From positions 31,793 to 95,792 of the forward strand of contig WBUR01000010.1 in NCBI GenBank assembly GCA_008933615.1: 64,000 bases of DNA, written 5' to 3'. Shown here piece by piece: positions 60,409 to 64,000 of the stretch. Under the pieces are notes generated by a model. It made no database searches and was not told where the DNA came from. It saw only the letters and a program-made list of their open reading frames with translations. The DNA comes from a bacterium (lineage in GTDB: Bacteria > CLD3 > SB21). How positions within the stretch are numbered: position 1 is the stretch's first letter; every line of letters begins with the position of its first letter. The position numbers and the translations under genes were made by a program.

Positions 60409-60664
60409 TTTCTATACCTTCTTTCGTGGTTATGTATTGTAAGTGTTTTTTTGAGTGCTAAGTAGTAAACTCTAAAAACGATGACTTATTTCAAGTTACA
60501 CTATTTTTTGAAAATAGTAAATTCATATTTCAATAAATCGAGAGCGCCTGTTTTAGCGGCAAGTAACCTTTTTACTGCCGTTACGTATGAATACGCGCAA
60601 TAATTCATCCCGCCGCATTCTTTGTTTTCGGGTGTGTCACTAATTCAGTAACCTGATTAAAATT

Positions 60665-61738
60665 GTGAGAAAAATGAAACATGCTCTCATGAGAACTTTT
60701 TTTCCGGCAATTTTCTCCGTATTACCGGCGTGTTCCGACGCTACAAATGAGGATTGTGATTGTTCGTCATCTGCGATTAAAGATTCTATTACTGTTTCAA
60801 GTATGGCGACTGAAGGAATAGATTCATTGCTGATGGATGAAGCGATACAGCGCTCAGAAGAGTCAGGAATCATATATAGTTTCATGGTTTTGCGAAATGG
60901 AGCAATTGTTTCGGAAAACTATTTTATTGGGAAGTCTGCGCAGGACTCATTCAGCGTTCGCTCAGTAACCAAAAGTATCATAGGAACGTTGATTGGAGTC
61001 GCTATTCGTAATGGCGATATTAAGGACGAAGGTCGAAAACTCAAAAATTATTTCCCTGAATATTTTGGAACGATTTCGGATCCCGATAAAAACAATATTA
61101 CGATAAAACATTTGCTTACGATGACGTCCGGTTTTCAATGGAATGAGGTGGCGGACAGATTATACGGAAATTATATGGAATCGGCGATTATTACCCCAAT
61201 GTCCGATGTACCAGGAGTGGTATTTAACTATAATTCGTCGAACCCGCACCTTCTTTCCGGGATTATAACGAAATCCACTAATCGCAGTACACTGGATTTC
61301 GCAAATGCATACTTGTTCGATCCATTGGGAATAACTATTAAACGATGGGATGTGGACCCGCAGGGTTATTACCTGGGAGGAACGGGCCTATTTATGACAA
61401 CGTGTGATATGGCGAAGATCGGATTTTTGTATCTTAATCAAGGATGTTATGGCGGCAAGAATATTACTTGTAACAAATGGGTAAATGATTCATGGAGTGA
61501 TCACATTCCAGGTTCGTCGACTGATTATGGTTATCTCTGGTGGCTAATGGAAAGCGGCGGACATAGAATAGCGTACGCATTTGGATATGGAGGACAAATG
61601 ATTTATGTTATAAGTGACCTTCAATTAGTCGTTGTATTTACCGCCGATCCCAATGTAAATGCTCAAACGGCTCAAAACACACGGAATCTTGAAGATGATA
61701 TATTGAATGCTAATATTATACCGTCAATTCATCAATAA
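60665..61738 (+). CDS. Serine hydrolase of the beta-lactamase class C family (lipoprotein)
   Basis: A 357-residue exported protein. The signal peptide ends in VLPAC, so it is a probable lipoprotein; the start is GTG 60665 or ATG 60674. The catalytic SxxK is in VRSVTKSIIG, the YxN motif in FNYNSSNPHLL, and GGTGLFMTTCDMAKIG and FGYGGQMIYVI match the family's core. Members act as esterases, D-amino peptidases or beta-lactamases; nothing here shows resistance. 12 bp before csaA. Confidence 0.85.
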   Translation: MRKMKHALMRTFFPAIFSVLPACSDATNEDCDCSSSAIKDSITVSSMATEGIDSLLMDEAIQRSEESGIIYSFMVLRNGAIVSENYFIGKSAQDSFSVRSVTKSIIGTLIGVAIRNGDIKDEGRKLKNYFPEYFGTISDPDKNNITIKHLLTMTSGFQWNEVADRLYGNYMESAIITPMSDVPGVVFNYNSSNPHLLSGIITKSTNRSTLDFANAYLFDPLGITIKRWDVDPQGYYLGGTGLFMTTCDMAKIGFLYLNQGCYGGKNITCNKWVNDSWSDHIPGSSTDYGYLWWLMESGGHRIAYAFGYGGQMIYVISDLQLVVVFTADPNVNAQTAQNTRNLEDDILNANIIPSIHQ

Positions 61739-61750
61739 CCTGATTCTCAT

Positions 61751-62080
61751 ATGATTACGTGGAACGATTTTGAAAAAATTGAAATAAGGGCCGGAACTGT
61801 GATCGAAGTTCAGGATTTTCCTGAGGCGAGGAAACCCGCGTACAAGCTGAAGATTGATTTCGGGGAATACGGTATCAAACAGTCCAGCGCGCAGATCACT
61901 AAATTGTATTCAAAAGAGTATCTGTTAAACCGGCAGGTAGTAGCAGTAATTAATTTTCCACCTAAACAAATTGCAAATTTTTTTTCTGAATGTTTGGTTT
62001 TGGGCGTTGTCAGAGGTGACGGAGAGGTTGTGGTTCTGCAAGTGGACAGGCCTGTAACGAACGGAGAAAGGATCGGATAA
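61751..62080 (+). CDS. csaA: CsaA-type tRNA-binding domain protein
   Basis: A 109-residue protein that is wholly an EMAP II-like OB fold: FEKIEIRAGTVIEVQDFPEA, KLKIDFGEYGIKQSSAQIT and LVLGVVRGDGEVVVLQ. It is full length for CsaA (about 110), a dimeric RNA-binding protein that can also act as a chaperone for secreted proteins. 12 bp after the serine hydrolase, so probably co-transcribed. Confidence 0.93.
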   Translation: MITWNDFEKIEIRAGTVIEVQDFPEARKPAYKLKIDFGEYGIKQSSAQITKLYSKEYLLNRQVVAVINFPPKQIANFFSECLVLGVVRGDGEVVVLQVDRPVTNGERIG

Positions 62081-62179
62081 CCGGGCTGCACAAAAATTAA
62101 TGTGTTTAGAAATATAAGGGGGTAGAGCACTTTAACAGTGATGATGATAATTAACTAAAATAGATGAGGAGTTCTCCAT

Positions 62180-62812
62180 ATGAAACGAATTATTTTGGCG
62201 TTATTTGTGACTTGTTTATTTATCGGCTGCGGCGTAGCGCGGCAGATTCAAGAAGCCAAAAATTTTGCAAAATGTGAATTCAGGGTCAAATCTGTGGAAG
62301 GCACACGTTTAGGCGATGTCAAGATTCATAACGTAAAATCCATTAAGGAGCTGAGTTTCAAAAAAGCCGCTGAAATTACATCTGTGTTGACGTCAGACAA
62401 AGCGATGCTGTCTTTTACTTTGAATTTACAGGCGAAGAATCCGAATGCCGAAATTGCTGCGATGAACAAATTGGAATGGATCCTGTTTATAGATGAGTAT
62501 GAGATGGTGGAAGGCATTTTGAACCAGAAAGTTGAGATTCCGGGCGGACAAATTGCGGAAATTCCGATTGCTATTTCAACAGACCTTAGAGAAGCTTTAA
62601 AAGGCAAGTCCCGGGATGCCATTGCTAAATTGGCTTTCAACGTAGCCGGGCAAGGTGACAGTCCCACGCACATTTTATTGAAAGTAAAACCTTCTATAGA
62701 AATAGCGGGGTTTTCGGTTCAGTACCCGGGTTATATCGACGTAAAGATGGAATTTACGGCAGAACAAGGCAGAGAATTACGTAAGAAAGCGATCAGGGAA
62801 TCAACGAAATAG
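62180..62812 (+). CDS. LEA/WHy-like lipoprotein
   Basis: A 210-residue protein with lipobox LFIGC (C14) and a beta-rich domain (about 30-200) like the LEA14/WHy fold (LSFTLNLQAKNPNAEIAAMN, LEWILFIDEYEMVEGIL, VEIPGGQIAEIPIAISTDL). LEA-type domains protect from desiccation or bind proteins; here the lipoprotein would be in the periplasm facing the outer membrane. RBS GAGGAG. Its end is 2 bp from the convergent TPR gene. Confidence 0.8.
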   Translation: MKRIILALFVTCLFIGCGVARQIQEAKNFAKCEFRVKSVEGTRLGDVKIHNVKSIKELSFKKAAEITSVLTSDKAMLSFTLNLQAKNPNAEIAAMNKLEWILFIDEYEMVEGILNQKVEIPGGQIAEIPIAISTDLREALKGKSRDAIAKLAFNVAGQGDSPTHILLKVKPSIEIAGFSVQYPGYIDVKMEFTAEQGRELRKKAIRESTK

Positions 62813-62814
62813 TT

Positions 62815-63969
62815 TTATTTAATAATCGCCCTTAGTAAATTCAGGAATTCTCTTCCGTCGTTGTGAACCAGACGGAAGTTCTTATACGCGCTCTTATAGG
62901 ACGGATTGATCTCGTAGGCTTTTTTGAACTGCATCATTGCTTTAAGAAACAAATTGCGGCATTGAATCAGGAAGAGCAAGCCAAGGGAATTATGTAGATC
63001 GGCATAATTCGGATTTGTTTCGACCGCTTTTTCTAATTTGATCCGGTATTGTTCCAGTATGGATTCGTTTTTTCCTGCTCCGCCGAATAAAAACTTCAGG
63101 TAAAAGCCGTGCATGATCTCGTCCAGGTTCGGTTTCCCGATAGCGTCTTTTATTTCATTAATTGTTTCGATGGCTTGAATAGTTTCACCTGATTCTATTT
63201 GTTTTATTAATTTCTCAAAACGAAATGAATAAAAACGGAAATTGGTGAAATCGGGATTCGACGCAATCACTTTTTCCAAAACATGAAGGATAGTTGCTTT
63301 TCGAGCAGCTACCGGCGGAAGGCCCTCCGTGTTGGTTTTCGCCATATTGCTCTCAAGTAAAGTAATGACAGAATTGAGATGCGCTTCGGCGTATTTGGGG
63401 TTGATCGCCAGCGCCGCCTCATACGCGCTCAAAGCGTGCGTAAACATACATGCTTTTGAGTACGCCATGCCGAGATTGTTTTTCAGATCGGCAAACTGCG
63501 GTTCCATTTCACAGCCTTTTTGTAATATTTCAATGGCCTTAGTATGGTCGCCCGATTGCATATAAGCCAGGCCAAGATTATTATACGATTCAACAAGGCC
63601 AGGGTTTTTTTCTATGGCATTTTCAAATTCAACAATGGCCTCTTCAACCATTCCTTTTCGCAGAAAAATCAAACCCATTTTATTGTGGGAAACCGCGTGT
63701 TTAATGGTTTTTATCTTGTCGCGGATGAAAAATAAAAGCTCGATCTCCCAGGCGATCTCCTGATGGAACTCGTTTAGGAAGTCTTTTATTTTATCTTTAT
63801 CCCAGTCTTTCATACGCGATGCGTCAACGTTCTTTTTTTGAACCATGATCACGCGTCCTTTTTCAAAGATCTCGGCCTGGAACATGCTGCGTGCGGGATC
63901 GGCGGCTGTTTGAATATGAAATATTTTTCCGCCGGCGTGAACGTTGCTGTTAATGCCCATTGCTTCCAT
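62815..63969 (-). CDS. TPR-repeat protein
   Basis: A 384-residue cytosolic protein. Residues about 1-50 (NVHAGGKIFHIQTAADPAR, RVIMVQKKNVDAS) form a small domain that I have seen in other bacterial TPR proteins with an H-x-Q-T motif. Tetratricopeptide repeats run from about 95 to 230 (NKMGLIFLRKGMVEEAIVEF, NNLGLAYMQSGDHTKAIEIL, NNLGMAYSKACMFTHALSAY) and again near the C-terminus (HNSLGLLFLIQCRNLFLKAM). It would act as a scaffold. RBS GAGGAGG before ATG 63969. Partner unknown. Confidence 0.85.
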   Translation of the reverse strand: MEAMGINSNVHAGGKIFHIQTAADPARSMFQAEIFEKGRVIMVQKKNVDASRMKDWDKDKIKDFLNEFHQEIAWEIELLFFIRDKIKTIKHAVSHNKMGLIFLRKGMVEEAIVEFENAIEKNPGLVESYNNLGLAYMQSGDHTKAIEILQKGCEMEPQFADLKNNLGMAYSKACMFTHALSAYEAALAINPKYAEAHLNSVITLLESNMAKTNTEGLPPVAARKATILHVLEKVIASNPDFTNFRFYSFRFEKLIKQIESGETIQAIETINEIKDAIGKPNLDEIMHGFYLKFLFGGAGKNESILEQYRIKLEKAVETNPNYADLHNSLGLLFLIQCRNLFLKAMMQFKKAYEINPSYKSAYKNFRLVHNDGREFLNLLRAIIK

Positions 63970-64000
63970 TTATGATGCCTCCTCTAAAGCTTCATTGCGC

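Noticed and set aside
1..64000. Mobile elements, phage genes and CRISPR arrays
   Set aside because: No transposase, integrase, capsid or Cas protein is seen, and no regularly spaced direct repeats. Only small palindromic repeats occur.

Overview
The window is a gene-dense bacterial chromosome segment with about 53 protein genes, one tRNA gene, two small families of palindromic repeats and several clear intrinsic terminators. There is no transposase, integrase, phage gene or CRISPR array. Good Shine-Dalgarno sites, RNase Y, ZapA, a ClpX-like ATPase, a fused E1 alpha/beta 2-oxoacid dehydrogenase, many exported zinc peptidases (M13, M61, M1) and lipoproteins suggest a Gram-negative (diderm) member of the FCB assemblage outside classical Bacteroidia, such as the Ignavibacteria, KSB1 or Calditrichota type. 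This placement is an inference from gene content, not a phylogeny.

Layout. 1-6.7 kb (minus strand): an exported unknown protein, a PLP aminotransferase, a WYL regulator, an M13 lipoprotein peptidase and a transglutaminase-like protein, separated by palindromic repeats. 7.0-9.4 kb (plus): ssb, recA and a second ssb. 9.6-14.6 kb (minus): pheT, a coiled-coil protein, zapA, a structured terminator region and rny. 15.1-26.3 kb (plus): the most notable region, a redox and signalling cluster. 26.4-29.6 kb (plus): PPK2 and a transketolase with a lysine-rich tail. 29.7-38.6 kb (minus): a MazF-type toxin-antitoxin pair, a decayed nucleotidyltransferase locus, a fused E1, ccmB, tRNA-Pro, purS, an M61 peptidase, a GT5 glycosyltransferase and galT. 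38.8-50.1 kb (plus): a STAS protein, an M1 peptidase fused to a probable outer-membrane barrel, envelope proteins, PhoH, a thiolase, a ferredoxin-NADP reductase and an oligopeptide-binding lipoprotein. 50.1-53.4 kb (minus): a two-domain MetH and SAH hydrolase. 53.6-64 kb: thioesterase, phosphoesterase, desaturase, MoeB-rhodanese, thiolase, ClpX-like ATPase, serine hydrolase, CsaA, a LEA-like lipoprotein and a TPR protein.

The 15.1-26.3 kb cluster starts with a Tat-exported four-cluster ferredoxin, an NrfD/HybB-type quinone-linked membrane protein and a 13-heme cytochrome c, coupled by ATGA overlaps. This resembles a minimal Hmc-type transmembrane redox complex. Two histidine kinases with periplasmic c-heme motifs, two response regulators fused to GcvH-like domains (one membrane-anchored), a free Cys-rich GcvH-like protein and an NtrC-type regulator follow. 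All three GcvH-like domains lack the lipoyl lysine, the first kinase carries a cysteine-rich insertion inside its ATPase domain, and the NtrC-type regulator reads GAFAGA instead of GAFTGA. A 26-bp palindromic site upstream of the cluster is repeated (23/26 identical) upstream of the ferredoxin-NADP reductase gene, in both cases centred at about -41.5 from a predicted promoter. This suggests a common CRP/FNR-family activator. The working hypothesis is a membrane electron-transfer module whose redox state is read by heme-c kinases and passed to unusual GcvH-like output domains.
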